NCBI GenBank assembly: GCA_964020155.1
Contig: OZ026560.1
Location: 3,644,259-3,708,258, forward strand
Source: Chondrilla cf. caribensis
Taxonomy: Eukaryota; Porifera; Demospongiae; Chondrillida; Chondrillidae
Direction of reading: 5' to 3'
Length of the DNA: 64,000 nucleotides
The notes under the pieces: generated by a model
The model's database searches: none
What the model was told of the DNA's origin: nothing
Seen by the model: only the letters and a program-made list of their open reading frames with translations
Program-made: the position numbers and the translations under genes
Part shown: piece after piece, positions 16,153 through 32,006 of the stretch
How the letters are laid out: the number at the start of each line of letters is the position of its first letter
How positions within the stretch are numbered: the first letter of the stretch is position 1

Positions 16153-16362
16153 TCATTTGAGACATTTGACATCATGTAAGCCCCAGATCTCTGCATTGTA
16201 CAGCAAGATCGGTTTCGGCCTCCTCTCTTCATTTAACTTGTTCTTTTGCTCAGATTTCATGGTTAGATGGATTCTTAACCGACCAAATGTAGTTCCAAGA
16301 CTGTTAGCTATACGAATCAGACCCAGACTGAATTGTTTCGAGAGCCAAGCTGCTTGGTACAA
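16153..16362 (-). pseudogene. Short LINE reverse-transcriptase relic
   Basis: The minus strand encodes ILLYNAEIWGLHDVKCL and flanking residues. These resemble the post-RT segment LMYGAEIWGCSRHLEAIEK of the LINE at 40.6-41.5 kb. Only about 70 codons remain. Confidence 0.45.
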
Positions 16363-16403
16363 GATACAAATCTTGAATTAAGATGTCGGTCTGTATCAGA
16401 TTA

Positions 16404-16605
16404 TAGCATCCGTTACCATAGAAACAGTACTATTATACAGCAATTTTATAATGTATAAAGCGCTAGCAACAGTATAAAGTGTTAGCAACGGATGCTATAA
16501 TGATTAAGACATGGACACGGGCATCATGACATATAAAATACACTCACCATCGGTATTTTATATGTCATAATACCCTCGTGCCCATGTCTTAACCACTAAC
16601 TAGAT
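16404..16605. mobile_element. Foldback MITE-like element, copy 2
   Basis: It is nearly identical to 1403-1612 over its whole length, including both hairpins (AGCATCCGTT with AACGGATGCT; TTAAGACATGG with CCATGTCTTAA). Confidence 0.75.
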
Positions 16606-17047
16606 ACCTGCAGGACCCAATTGCAAATATCTCTATTCAGTAGATACCTAACCCGACCGTCACTAGTAGGTGTCCGATCCGATCTTCCCTTTCCAGTGAA
16701 ATTCTAGCCGTCCTTGATCTAGCTATCAATGTGATAGTATTACGTGAAAATATCGTTTCGTTGATAGCTTGGTTGGCCCTGAATGAAAGGGTTTAATTCG
16801 ACCTCAATACGTATGTTTCCATTTTCAAGCTAATGTGAGCACATAAACTTGATTATAATATGCTTGTTACAGGGAACTTCGTGAATATAACCTCGTGAAT
16901 ATTAATGAGGTGTGTTGTCAGTGAATTATACCTATGAGTATACCACTCGACCACATCAAAGAAAACGCCCACGCGGCATGGTACACATAGACTACACTGT
17001 GTTATTTGGTGTTTAGTTTCCTTCGATTGAGCCGTGTGAGCCTGGGG
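16606..17047. other. Upstream region of the VIT/VWA gene
   Basis: No coding sequence is seen. This is the likely promoter region. No TATA box stands out. Confidence 0.3.
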
Positions 17048-17123
17048 TAGTCTGGCGTAGCCGACCCTTGATCCGCCATTTTATTTTAAATGGCGGATCA
17101 AGGGTCGACTACGCCAGACTAAG
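17048..17123. repeat. Inverted repeat at the 5' end of the VIT/VWA gene
   Basis: TAGTCTGGCGTAG and CGACCCTTGATCCGCCATTT read into an AT loop and return as AAATGGCGGATCAAGGGTCG and CTACGCCAGACTA. The arms are about 34 bases with one mismatch. The repeat ends eight bases before the proposed ATG at 17131, so it would lie in the 5' UTR or core promoter. Confidence 0.9.
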
Positions 17124-17130
17124 CCTGGGG

Positions 17131-21616
<4,486 letters not shown>

Positions 21617-21852
21617 CCGCTGCTATTTTTCTATGCACGCACATATATGCCGAAAGAACAATGAATTATTTTGCAATTTCATCCCCAATTGTAGTCTATA
21701 AAACCTATGTACAAGTTAAATTCTCTAAATACTATAGTATCATAGGCATAGTTGATACATAGACAATCTATACTACGTAGTTTAGAGTGTCTCTATACGT
21801 ATGGTTGGTATAGAACTGTGTACACGGTGCGAATACGGAACTATACGGATTG

Positions 21853-22064
21853 ATGGAACGGAGGATGTTCTTTCTACTTGGGATTTTATCCAGTTTGACC
21901 GTATGGCAATACGCCTTTGCTACAAGTGAGCGGTAACAATTACAGTGCGTTATAATCCGCGGTGTCTTGTTAATCTATAGGTTGTCTTCTTGTGCTGTTT
22001 TCCCAGAATCACGTCAGTCTGGTTAGACGGTTCGACCATAGACCCTAGATGCCTATGGTTCGAC

Positions 22065-22113
<49 letters not shown>

Positions 22114-22114
22114 A

Positions 22115-22183
<69 letters not shown>

Positions 22184-24023
22184 CATGCACAAATAATGCG
22201 CACATTATGGCTTGCGTCTGTAGGGACGTCTCTGTGTTCAGTTAATCCTCAAAATTATCTCTATGAACTAGTAGTTAAACTTAACGTTACTCTTTACATT
22301 CTCTGAAAGATTGTCCCGTGGTACAAGAAGAATTTCGCAATGGCAACCAGACGAGCAGTACAGGGTATCGACTGAACAGTTACTTTCCTGACCACGAGTA
22401 CTACATCCCCCAGTGTACTGCTGGTGGTCTGTTTGAGAGAATCCAGTGTACCTCACTGAACCAGTCTGTACCTATACCAACGTATTATACCCCTTCAATT
22501 CAATGTTGGTGTGTTGACCCAGTCACTGGTATAGCAGTTGACTATTCTCCTGTGTATGGTCAGAAGAATGCAAGTGAATGTGACAACACCTTCGATGTTA
22601 ACACAACGGTATTGTGTAGTGAGGTGGGTGTGATGACAAAGGTTTAATAGATCTGTGGTCTTACATAGCCAGACCTTGCTAAAATGGAGGAATATGGAGT
22701 GAAAACGATAGTCCAAGTCTATAACTCTTTGTATCCATTAGTTAGAAGATCAAATTCAATTATTAAAATAATATAATTTCACAATTATAGGGAAATGTAG
22801 ACATGGAGTCTGACAAGAGTTAACTAGTGTAAATCCCAGAAAACAAACTTATCTGTTGATATACATAATGTTGGAATTTATAGCATTTGTTGTGATGAAA
22901 ATACCAACGCCATGTTGCAAAGCACTTAACACCTTGTGATGCAACACAGGCACCTTGTGATACAACACAGGCACCTTGTTTTGAAATGCCAACACCACAT
23001 GATGAGAATAATAGAGGAAACCACCTTACATGAAATGACAGACTGGTACAGTACCTTAAAGGGAAGTACCTTGAAGGGAATACCAGTAGCTTGAAGGGAA
23101 TTCCGAACTACAGAGGGTCCGGTCTGGAGGAGTTCCACTCTACCTCAAAAATTATATTACGCATCTGTCTAAAACAGAGTTTGATAACTAAAAGGTAGTT
23201 TCCCATCAGTGTAGGCAGTGTCTTTTGTGACAATAAAAAACTTAAGAATTTCAGATGTTTTATTATTTTTATTATAATGAATCAGTTTAACTTAAGTCTT
23301 GATACACATACATGTATATGTACAGATTTCTTCACTTCCTTACATACCATTTAGGGGGCATTCAGTTATCCTTTGAAGCCAGGAAGTTGTGATTTCATGT
23401 GAGTGAATATTGATCCACATAATACACGTTTCTTCCAAATGTAAAGATAATGTTTAAACTAATACAAAGTTTGACTGATAATGTGGAACATATTTACAAA
23501 TGTGTAGATTGTGAATTTAAAAGTCCACAACAGTAACTATTGGTGGAACTTGTATATAACTGTCTCCTTCCTGGGATTGCATGTCACTTGTCTGAAACAG
23601 TTACCCTAATTGAGTTCCGAAATATATACGTATCTGCCATGTTTATGAATACATTTGAGTGCAGTCTAGTTAAGTCTTGATAATACAATGATCTGTCCAG
23701 TCCAACCAAGGAATTGAGGTCCCTTAGGGGACCATTTTAGGCAGGTTAAGCTGTGTATAGTTAATGTGACTGGGTGCTATACTATTCTGGAATGTCAGTG
23801 TGTTATTGCCACTTCTATCGGCCTTCCAGTGCGTGTTCTATTGGACCACCATCACCTATTGCTTACGCTCAGATTTGTATTTATCCGAGTTGTCCTGGAT
23901 TTCGGAGACCAGTTAGGAAACCTGGATGTGGTTGTGAATATACTTGTCCAGAAGGTTTAAATGGTGTGTGTGTGTGCGTGTGTGCATGCGTGTGTGTGCA
24001 TGCGTGTGTGTGCATGCGTGCGG

Positions 24024-24058
<35 letters not shown>

Positions 24059-24347
24059 CATGCGTGCGTACGTGTGTGTGTGTACATGCACGCATGTGTG
24101 TGTAAATGTGTGTGTATGTGTGTGTGTGCAGGTGCGAATCTTTGACAATGTGTGCGTAGCAGCTGTACAAAAACATCAGTTTCTTATGAAGATACCGATA
24201 CTTCTTATGAAGTTAATGAGTCGGACTCTCACCCCTTCTTTTTACGTTGTAGGTACTGAGGCAGTTATCATTGCTGTGACTGTGGTTGCTTTTGTACTTG
24301 TGGTCATTGTTATCATCATAGCAGTAGTTGTGATCTGCTGTGTGGTG

Positions 24348-24408
<61 letters not shown>

Positions 24409-24672
24409 GTATGCATGTTGTGTGTGTATCTCTCTGCGTGTGTGTGTGTGTATCTGTGTGTGTGTGTGTGTGTGTGTGTGGGTGTGGGTGTGTGTGTGTG
24501 TGTATCTGTGTGTGCGTGTGTGTATGTGACTGTAGTATTGTTCACTGTATATAATCTTATTTAGTGCAAAAAGCCCAAAGTGACCCAATCAGCCCATCCA
24601 ACTGCTGTGAACAATGTTCAGTTTGCAATCCTTGAGGAGAAGGTGGACATTCCCCAAGTCAATCAAGCATAA
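21853..24672 (+). CDS. Thyroglobulin type-1 domain membrane protein, copy 1
   Basis: Five exons join in phase: 21853-21925 (signal peptide [19 protein letters not shown]), 22310-22618, 23799-23963, 24253-24347 and 24565-24672, giving 249 residues. Exon 2 encodes one thyroglobulin type-1 domain: an early Cys, then [17 protein letters not shown], then [10 protein letters not shown] and a closing Cys, the usual CWCV layout. Exon 3 encodes a small Cys-rich module ([27 protein letters not shown]) that I do not recognise. Exon 4 is the TM helix and exon 5 the [14 protein letters not shown] tail of the shared cassette. Thyroglobulin type-1 domains elsewhere often inhibit cysteine proteases or bind surface partners; which applies here is unknown. 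It lies directly downstream of the VIT/VWA gene, on the same strand, with about 240 bases between. Confidence 0.85.
22065..22182. repeat. (CA)n in intron 1 of Tg1 copy 1
   Basis: Nearly pure CA with a few CGCACA variants. Confidence 0.95.
22619..23798. other. Intron 2 of Tg1 copy 1
   Basis: There is no exon signal inside. Around 22930-22980 short repeats of CACCTTGTGATGCAACACAG occur. Parts near the donor are similar to intron 2 of copy 2 at 28741-28985. Confidence 0.5.
23964..24132 (+). repeat. (GT)n starting at the donor of the Cys-rich exon
   Basis: The exon ends at 23963 and the intron begins GTGTGTGTGTG, so the donor itself is part of the repeat. GCATGCGT and GTGCATGC variants are frequent. 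Confidence 0.9.
24348..24532 (+). repeat. (GT)n between TM and tail exons of Tg1 copy 1
   Basis: It begins in the donor GTGAGTGTGTG and covers most of the 217-base intron. Confidence 0.95.
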
Positions 24673-25190
24673 GGCTACTCAATCAACACTCCATAACTCC
24701 ATAGAGCACACAACTGTATATACTATCCAACAGCAAGACTCTGTACATACACTTTTATATATCTTTACTACTGTAAATTGGGAAATTTTTATGTTATAAA
24801 ATCTTTGAGTGTGAAATATTTGCGTTGGAAAAATATCATGGCTTGCAGATACCCACAAAAATAATGCATAATAGTCTATTTTACATTATTATTGTGTTAT
24901 GGCATATTGCTAGTGATGTTTCACACCCACACGCACGCACGTACACACACATGCACATGCATGCACACAAACATCTTTTTGATGTTTACTTCCTCTTATA
25001 CCATCTTCACCATAAATTATCTGATTGAGAGCACTCAATGGGGGTAAGGTGTATTTTTGAATGAGAAAATCAACTTGAAAGCAAAATACGCTCGAGATTA
25101 TAACTTACATACAATCACCAACATTCTATTTCATAGTCATGCATCAACTATAGGGGTGCACACAACAGTTACTGTACGTACCTAGATGGT
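24673..25190. other. 3' flank of Tg1 copy 1
   Basis: 3' UTR-like sequence, then a short AT-rich foldback-like part near 24773-24850 and CACACGCACG repeats. No gene is seen. Confidence 0.4.
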
Positions 25191-27600
25191 TAAGCACCTC
25201 CGAATGTACGTAGCTGTGGTTATGGGCCACCTATTGAGGTGGGAATTGTTTCATATGTTAGTTCACATGAGTAGCTAGGTCTGGCTAAAATATCAAGTTG
25301 ATATGCCACCTCCCCCATGAGCTATACCAAAAGGTGCTTAACGTTTTTGCTCCTATACTCTCCCATACATTGAGAATATATATTGAGCACCTCCAAATGT
25401 AGCTGGGGTTACGAGCCACCTATTGAGGTGGGAATTGTTTCAGAATTTAGTTCAATGCTCCAGCTAGGTCTGGCTAAAGTATCAAGTTGACACACCCCCT
25501 CTCCCATGAGCTATGTAAAAAGGTGCTTAGCGTCCTATACTCTCCCATACATTGAAAAAATATTAAGCACCTCCAAATGTAGCTGAGGTTACGGGTCACC
25601 TATTGAGATGGGAATTGTTTTATAAGTTAGTTTACGTTCTAAAGGTAGATCTGGCTGAGATAACAAGTTGACACGTCCCCTCTCCCACGAAATATGCCAA
25701 AAGGTGCTTAGCGTCCTATACTCTCCCATACTTTGAAAATACAATAAGCACCTCCGAATGTAGCTGTGGTTACGGGCCACCTATTGAGGTGGGAATTGTT
25801 TCATGAGTTAGCTCATGTCCCCAGCTAGGTCTGGCTTAAATATCAAGTTGACATGCCACCTCCCCCATTTGCTATGCAAAAAGGTGCTTAGCATCCTATA
25901 CTCTCCCATACCTTGAAAATATATTTAGTACCTACAAATGTAGCTGTGTTTACGGGGCACCTATTGAGGTGGGAATTGTTTTATAAATTATATTAGTTTA
26001 CGTCCAAAGGTAGGCCTGGCTGAAAAATCAAGTTGACACACCCCCTCCCCCATGAGCTATGCAAAAAGGTGCTTAACGTTTTCTCTCCTATACTCTCTCA
26101 TACAGTGAAAATATATTAAGTATCTCCGAATGTAGCTTTGGTTACGGGCCACCTATTGAGGTGGGAATTGCTTCATATGTTAGTTCTTGTGCGTAGCTAG
26201 GTCTGTCTAAAATATCAAGTAGACACGTTCCCTCTCCTATGAGCTATGCAAAAAGTTGCTTAGTGTCCTATACTCTCCCATACATTGAAATAATAACAAG
26301 CACCTCCGAATGTAGCTGGTGTTACGGGTCACATATTGAGATGGGAATTGTTTCAGAATTTAGTTCAATGGCTCAGCTAGGTCTGTGTAAAATTTCAAGT
26401 TGACACGCCCTCTGCCTCATGAGCTATGCAAAAAGGTGCTTAGCGTTTTCTCTCCTATACTCTCCCATACATTGAAAAAATATTAAGCACCTCCGAATGT
26501 AACTGGGGTTCCAAGCCACCTATTGAGATGGGAATCATTTCAGAATTTAGTTCATGTCTGCAGCTAGGTCTGTGTAAAATTTCAAGTTGACACGCCCCCT
26601 CCCCCATGAGCTATGCAAAAAGGTGCTTAGCGTTTTCTCTCCTATACTCTCCCATACATTGAAAAAATATTAAGCACGTCCGAATGTAACTGGGGTTACG
26701 GGCCACCTATTGAGATGGGAATCATTTCAGAATTTAGTTCATGTCCGCAGCTAGGTCTGTGTAAAATTTCAAGTTGACACGCCCCCTCCCCCATGAGCTA
26801 TGCAAAAAGGTGCTTAGCGTTTTCTCTCCTATACTCTCCCATACATTGAAAAAATATTAAGCACCTCCGAATATAACTGGGGTTACGAGCCATCTATTGA
26901 GATGGGAATTGTTTTATAATTTAGTTTATGTCCCAAGCTAGCTCTGTCTAAAGTATAGAGTTGACACGCCCCCTCCCCCATGAGCTATGCAAAAAGGTGC
27001 TTAGCATTTTCTCTCCTATACTCTCCTATACATTGAAATAGTATTAAGCACCTCCTAATGTAGCTGGGGTTACAGGTTAGCTTCGGAGATGAGAATAGTT
27101 TCAGAAGTTAGTTCATGTCCCAAGCTAGCTCTGTCTAAAGTATCTAGTTGACACCCCCTGCTCCCCTATGAGCTATGCAAAAAGGTGCTTAGTGTTTTCT
27201 CTAGATCTCCTACTTGTACTCTCCCGTATGTTGAAATAATATCAAGCACCTCCAAATAGCTGGGGTTACAGGTTAGCTTCGGAGATGGGAATAGTTTCAG
27301 AAGTTAGTTCACATCCCAAGCTAGCTTGTCTAAAATATCAAATTGACACGCCCCCTCCCCCATGAGCTATACAAAAAGGTGCTTAGTATTTTCTCTTCTG
27401 TATTCTCCCATACATTGAATATTTTCTCTCCTACGTACGTATACTCTCCCATACATTGAATATATTAAGCACCTCAGAATGTAGCTGTGGTTACGGGCCA
27501 CCTATTGAGATGGGAATTGCTTCATGTATTAGTTTTTGTGCATAGCTAGGTCTGGCTAAAGTATCAAGATGATACGCCTCCTCTCCCATGAGCTTTGTAT
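25191..27600. repeat. Satellite array, 13 units of about 180-195 bases
   Basis: Unit starts lie near 25191, 25383, 25564, 25746, 25927, 26118, 26297, 26485, 26672, 26859, 27046, 27243 and 27466. Each unit opens with TAAGCACCTCC, carries ACCTATTGAGGTGGGAATTG, AGCTAGGTCTG and TTGACACGCCCCCTCCCCCA, then TGAGCTATGCAAAAAGGTGC TTAGCG split by small variants, and closes with CTCCTATACTCTCCCATACA. The TAAGCACCT start and AGGTGCTTA near the end are reverse complements, so each unit may be a multiplied inverted-repeat element. It separates the two thyroglobulin-domain genes. Confidence 0.92.
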
Positions 27601-27754
27601 AACTGTATGTGCGGTGCGAATACGGACCTATACGGATTGAGCAAATGGAGCCTCCATTAATTTTACTCAACATCCGGGATGTACATCCTACTCGGGATTT
27701 TATCCAGCTTGGCTGTCTGGCAATACGTCTTCGCTTCAAGTGAGTAATAACTTG

Positions 27755-27947
27755 GGATCACCTAGGAAGAACGATCACGGCCGTTTCCTCGAACAATGAC
27801 GTCTACCCTACCCCTATACCCCTACCTCTACTACTGAAAACCTAACGCTACGCTACTCCTACCTCTAAAAACTAACCCTAACTCTACCCTATCCCTACTT
27901 CTAAAACCTAACTCTACCCCGTCGTGATTATTCTTCCTAGGTGATCC
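27755..27947. mobile_element. MITE-like element with telomere-like interior
   Basis: The ends GGATCACCTAGGAAGAAC and TTCTTCCTAGGTGATCC are reverse complements with few mismatches. The interior is a degenerate run of CCTACCCCTA, CCTAACCCTA and CTAACTCTACC. It sits eight bases inside intron 1 of Tg1 copy 2. Confidence 0.75.
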
Positions 27948-28056
27948 ATAACTCGTTTAGTGTTAAAAACAACAACTCGTTAAGTCCTCGTGTTGTGCTG
28001 TTTCCCCTTATAATCAAGTTCTCACACCCGGCCCGTTATGATTTGCGACTGTACTA

Positions 28057-28297
28057 CAGTGAAACCATAGACGTCTATGGTGAAACCTCTCTATAAAGGA
28101 CACTATGGGACCTTAATTTTAGTCCTGAAACCTCTCTATAAAGGACACTATGGGACCTTAATTTTAGTCCTTATTACAGAGGTTTCCTCAATCCAGAGGT
28201 CATTTGATACACCACAGTACTACACTGGGAGACAGAATGGTGTCCTCATTATAGAGGTTTCCACATTTCAGAGGTTTGCAATAGAGAGGTTCCAGTG
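28057..28297. mobile_element. Pogo/Tc1-like MITE
   Basis: The left end TACAGTGAAACC is followed by CCTCTCTATAAAGGACACTA (the latter present twice), and the right end AATAGAGAGGTTCCAGTG is followed by TA. The CAGTG terminus with flanking TA suggests the pogo-like group. Confidence 0.6.
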
Positions 28298-28989
28298 TAT
28301 TATAGTAGCGCATTGAGTATCTAAATATTCGTATATAGAATCGTCTATACGTGCATAGTTACATTTCGAATTTGACTCTTAGTATGAAAATACTAGTACT
28401 TCAACCCGTGGTTACCCTTTACATTCTCTCTCTACAGATTGCTCTCTGGTACAAGAGGAGTTTCGCAATGGCATTCGTACTAGCAGTACAGGGTATCGAC
28501 TAGGTGGTTACTTTCGTTACTTTGAGTACTACATCCCCCAGTGTACTGCTGGTGATCTGTTTGAGAGACTCCAGTGTACCTCACTGAACCAGTCTGTACC
28601 TTTACCAACATATTATACCCCTTCAAGTAATTGTTGGTGTGTTGACCCAGTCACTGGTATAGCAGTTGACAATTCTACTGTGTATGGTCCGAAAAATGCA
28701 AGTGAATGTGACACCAACGTCAACACAACAGCATTGTGTGGTGAGGTTAGTTAAAATCTGGTAAGGTTAGGGTGTTCAGAATCTCTAACTCTATTTTTGT
28801 GGGTTAGAAGACAGATTTCACAGTAGGCTTAATGTAAGAACAGAGTTGAGGTTGCCAGACAGGAGTAAGCTGTTAGTGCATGGACACAATGTCTGGGATT
28901 AATAGCATTAGTGAAAAATTTGTGATAAAACACCAGCACCATGTGATTAGGAATATGATCTGATATACCTTATATAGATGATTGATTGA

Positions 28990-29690
28990 GTTCTATGGCT
29001 TCCGGTAGTTAATTAAGGAAGTCTAATCGAGGTCACCCATGTTTTCAATTGTATGGGGCTAGTTTTGAATATTTTTGGATGGGAATTGTACATCAATCAA
29101 TATTGGTCCTCACCAACTCTCCTCATCTCCGAGAATGGGACACAGTTGTAGCATGAAACAAAGTAGCGAACATATATGTGGCAGTCCCGGGTAGAAAACG
29201 AACATTAGTGTGTGACGGTGTAAATTGATTTTTTTAATAAATGAAAACCTAAGGGTATTCTCTGGGTTTTCTGCAAGTAAGAGCATTTTTCATCCATTCT
29301 GTGTTATTACTGAGGTTCAAATACGACGCTGTGTCGGTACGCAATGCACAGGAATGTATACGCACGTGAACGTGTACGTGCTCACGCAACTCCTACCTTG
29401 CTGCAACAAGGTTAGGGATTAACAGGAATTAACAGGAATTAAAGATGGGAAATTTAGAAGCAATGATGACTCGAAAAGTCGTCTATGGAATAGCGTTCGT
29501 TTTCTACCCGTGACTGCCACATGTAGACATTGGTCATTAGTTGTCGTCATACAATCTGTCAAAGAACACTTACTTTTCAATCCCTCCTGTCAGCACAAAT
29601 CTCACTAGTTGTACACTAGACACCTTGAAGCAATGTAGATAACAATTTTGTTTTGTTTTTCAAATTGCTCAAATTAGGGACAATTCAGTT
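28990..29690 (+). mobile_element. Diverged copy of the long-arm element of 37.4 kb, carrying an insertion
   Basis: AATCGAGGTCACCCATG, CACAGTTGTAGCATG and GAACACTTACTTTTC AATCCCTCCTGTC correspond in order to the arms at 37413-37925 and 42751-43300. The copy is split by the inverted-repeat element at 29176-29523. Confidence 0.6.
29176..29523. mobile_element. MITE with 28-base terminal inverted repeats
   Basis: ATGTGGCAGTCCCGGGTAGA at the left matches the reverse complement of the right end (TCTACCCGTGACTGCCACAT) with one mismatch. The match continues through AAACGAAC and GTTCGTTT. It is nested in the older repeat and lies in intron 2 of Tg1 copy 2. Confidence 0.8.
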
Positions 29691-30078
29691 TTACTTTCTT
29701 AGCGGGAGATTGCTTTTTCTAGTGAGTTAAGATTCATTTACACATTCATACATAATGCATAAAAATAACCTATAGTATTTCTGGAGTATTTCGAGTATTG
29801 TCTCATGTTCATTAAATGAAAGTTAATTGTAGTACCTCGTTACCCATTGTCAAGTTGCTTGTAATTAATATATGTAGTTATAGATTTAATGCTTTGTTAT
29901 TTTTTTGGATTTTAGTGTGTTATGGGAGTTGTATTATTACTACAGTGCCTGTGTTATTGGACCACCATTTACTGTTGCTTTTACTGGAGAATGTCATGCT
30001 TACCGCTGTCCGGCATTACAGACGATTGTTTGGAGACCTATACCACATGGATGTGGTTGTGAAAATTATTCTTGTAGT

Positions 30079-30079
<1 letters not shown>

Positions 30080-30138
<59 letters not shown>

Positions 30139-30158
30139 CGTGTCTGTGTGTGCGTGCA

Positions 30159-30257
<99 letters not shown>

Positions 30258-30292
30258 ATGCGTGCATACGTGTGTGTGTGTGTGTGTTCGTA

Positions 30293-30373
<81 letters not shown>

Positions 30374-30430
30374 ATGCGTGCATACGTGTGTGTGTGTTCG
30401 TATCTGTGTGTGTGTGTGTGTGTGTTCGTA

Positions 30431-30470
<40 letters not shown>

Positions 30471-30505
30471 CGTGTATGTGTGCATGCATGCGTACATGTG
30501 TGTAA
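30080..30505 (+). repeat. (GT)n array at the donor of the Cys-rich exon, copy 2
   Basis: The intron starts directly with GTGTGTG. GTTCGTATCTG and GTGCGTGTATGCGTGCATAC interruptions repeat at intervals, showing secondary duplication. Confidence 0.95.
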
Positions 30506-30722
30506 TATCTTCACTTGAGTGTGTAATTGTTGTACAATTGTATGTAAGCACACTCTTATTCAGTTCATCAATGGAGGTACCACCTGAGGTGATTTATCTG
30601 CATTCTTACTCCTATTCCACCTTGCAGATATGATTGCAGGTGTCAGTGCTACTTTTCTGCTTGCTTTTGTACTTGTGGTCATTGTAATCATCGTGGCACT
30701 AATTGTGATCTGCTGTGTTATG

Positions 30723-30755
30723 GTGAGTGTGTGTGTGTGTGTGGTGTGTTATGGT

Positions 30756-30822
<67 letters not shown>

Positions 30823-30870
30823 TGTGTGTTATGGTGAGTGAGTGTGTGTGTGTGGGGGGGGGGGGTATGG
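30723..30870 (+). repeat. (GT)n between TM and tail exons of Tg1 copy 2, with a G-run
   Basis: It begins in the donor GTGAGTGTGTG. TGTTATGGTGTGTGAGTG, echoing the exon end plus donor, recurs twice inside the array. A run of about 13 G follows at 30853. Confidence 0.9.
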
Positions 30871-31504
30871 GTGCATGTGGGCATGTCATGAATTGCCTAT
30901 ATATGAGCATATGTACACACACAGAGCATACAAATGTACTCCATGTGTACTTGCAACCACTTGACAGATTCTGGATCAATATTGACAGGAAAACCCTCCA
31001 ACTTGAACTCTCCTTCCCAAAATGTCTGCTTGTGACTTGTGTACCCGTATGCTCATGGGCATCTTACACATAACATGTGTACATGTTTTACTGTATATCC
31101 CCTTATTTAGTGCAAGAAGCCTAAAGTGACCCAACCAGCCCATCCAGTAACTGTTGCTGCGAGCAATGTCCATTTTACAGTCCGTGATGAGAAGGTGGAC
31201 ATTCCTGGAGACAATCAAGCATAAAGCTATTCAATCAACACTCCACAACTCCATGGAGTACACAACTGTATTCTAAAATATCCAACCACAAGACTCTGTA
31301 CATACATTTGCCTATATTTTCACTATTAATATGTATTGTGGATCAATACGAACATGTATAATAAACATTCATTCCCCACCATTGATGAATATTAATGTGA
31401 TGATGCATGGTTGTCATGTCAACGGTATATATTGTATCTAAACACTAGATCTGTACATCCTATAGTGTAAATATGCGTAATATTAAACATAATATACAAT
31501 ACCC

Positions 31505-31830
31505 CACTCTTTGCCATGAGCTATGCCAAAACGTGCTTAGCTCCATCCTATTCTCTCCCAAACACTAAGAATTAAACAACTCCAAATGTAACTGGGGTTA
31601 AAGACCTCGTACAGAAATGGGGTATGTTTCATATATTTTAGTTTCCAATCTGGCAGGCTGGGTCTTGAGAAGATTTTACCTTGATACACTCCTGGGCCTC
31701 TGCCAAGAGTTACATCAAAAGATGCTTAGTGTTTAAGAATTCAGTTACCAACCAAAACTATATGGGTTTGAACAAATGTCAGCTTGATATGGCCCCTCTG
31801 CCACGACCAATAGGTGCTTAGCATGTGTGG
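31505..31830. repeat. Two diverged satellite units
   Basis: GAGCTATGCCAAAACGTGCT, CTATTCTCTCCCAAACAC, TTAAACAACTCCAAATGTAA and GATGCTTAGTG follow the order of the 25-27 kb array. Confidence 0.6.
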
Positions 31831-32006
31831 TACATGTAGTGATTGTATAATGATGCATACAACAGACAGTACATTGTAATGATGGTTATGGGTGGTTTAT
31901 GGCCTTGAGTTGAAAAAAAAAGGGTCACCCACTCGGGGTCGAACAAACCCATGGTCGGCTTTATAGGGACTTTCCACAGGTACTGTGTACTTGGTCATTC
32001 CGCGAA
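31831..32006. repeat. Duplicated segment (also at 35349-35541)
   Basis: TGGTTATGGGTGGTTTATGG, GTCACCCACTCGGGG, CATGGTCGGCTTTATAGGGA and CATTCCGCGAATGCA occur in both copies almost without change, including an A-run that is 9 long here and about 20 long in the second copy. Confidence 0.85.

Larger units (their letters stand above)
27679..31224 (+). pseudogene. Thyroglobulin type-1 domain membrane protein, copy 2 (one-base frame break in exon 3)
   Basis: Exons 27679-27739 (signal peptide [19 protein letters not shown]), 28438-28740 (thyroglobulin type-1 domain, [17 protein letters not shown] and NCWCVDP), 29916-30079 (Cys-rich module), 30628-30722 (TM) and 31111-31224 (tail [13 protein letters not shown]) match copy 1 in order and phase. 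Exon 3 is 164 bases against 165 in copy 1. The base is missing within its first ten bases (TGTGTTATGGG against TGTGTTATTGCC), so exons 2 and 3 do not join in frame. All other parts look conserved, including the Cys pattern GECHAYRC and GCGCENYSC. The break may be a real inactivating mutation, a sequencing error, or be bypassed by other splicing. Confidence 0.75.

Noticed and set aside
25191..27600. A CRISPR array (regular units of about 185 bases)
   Set aside because: Units are contiguous satellite monomers without short direct repeats and unique spacers, in an intron-rich animal-type genome.
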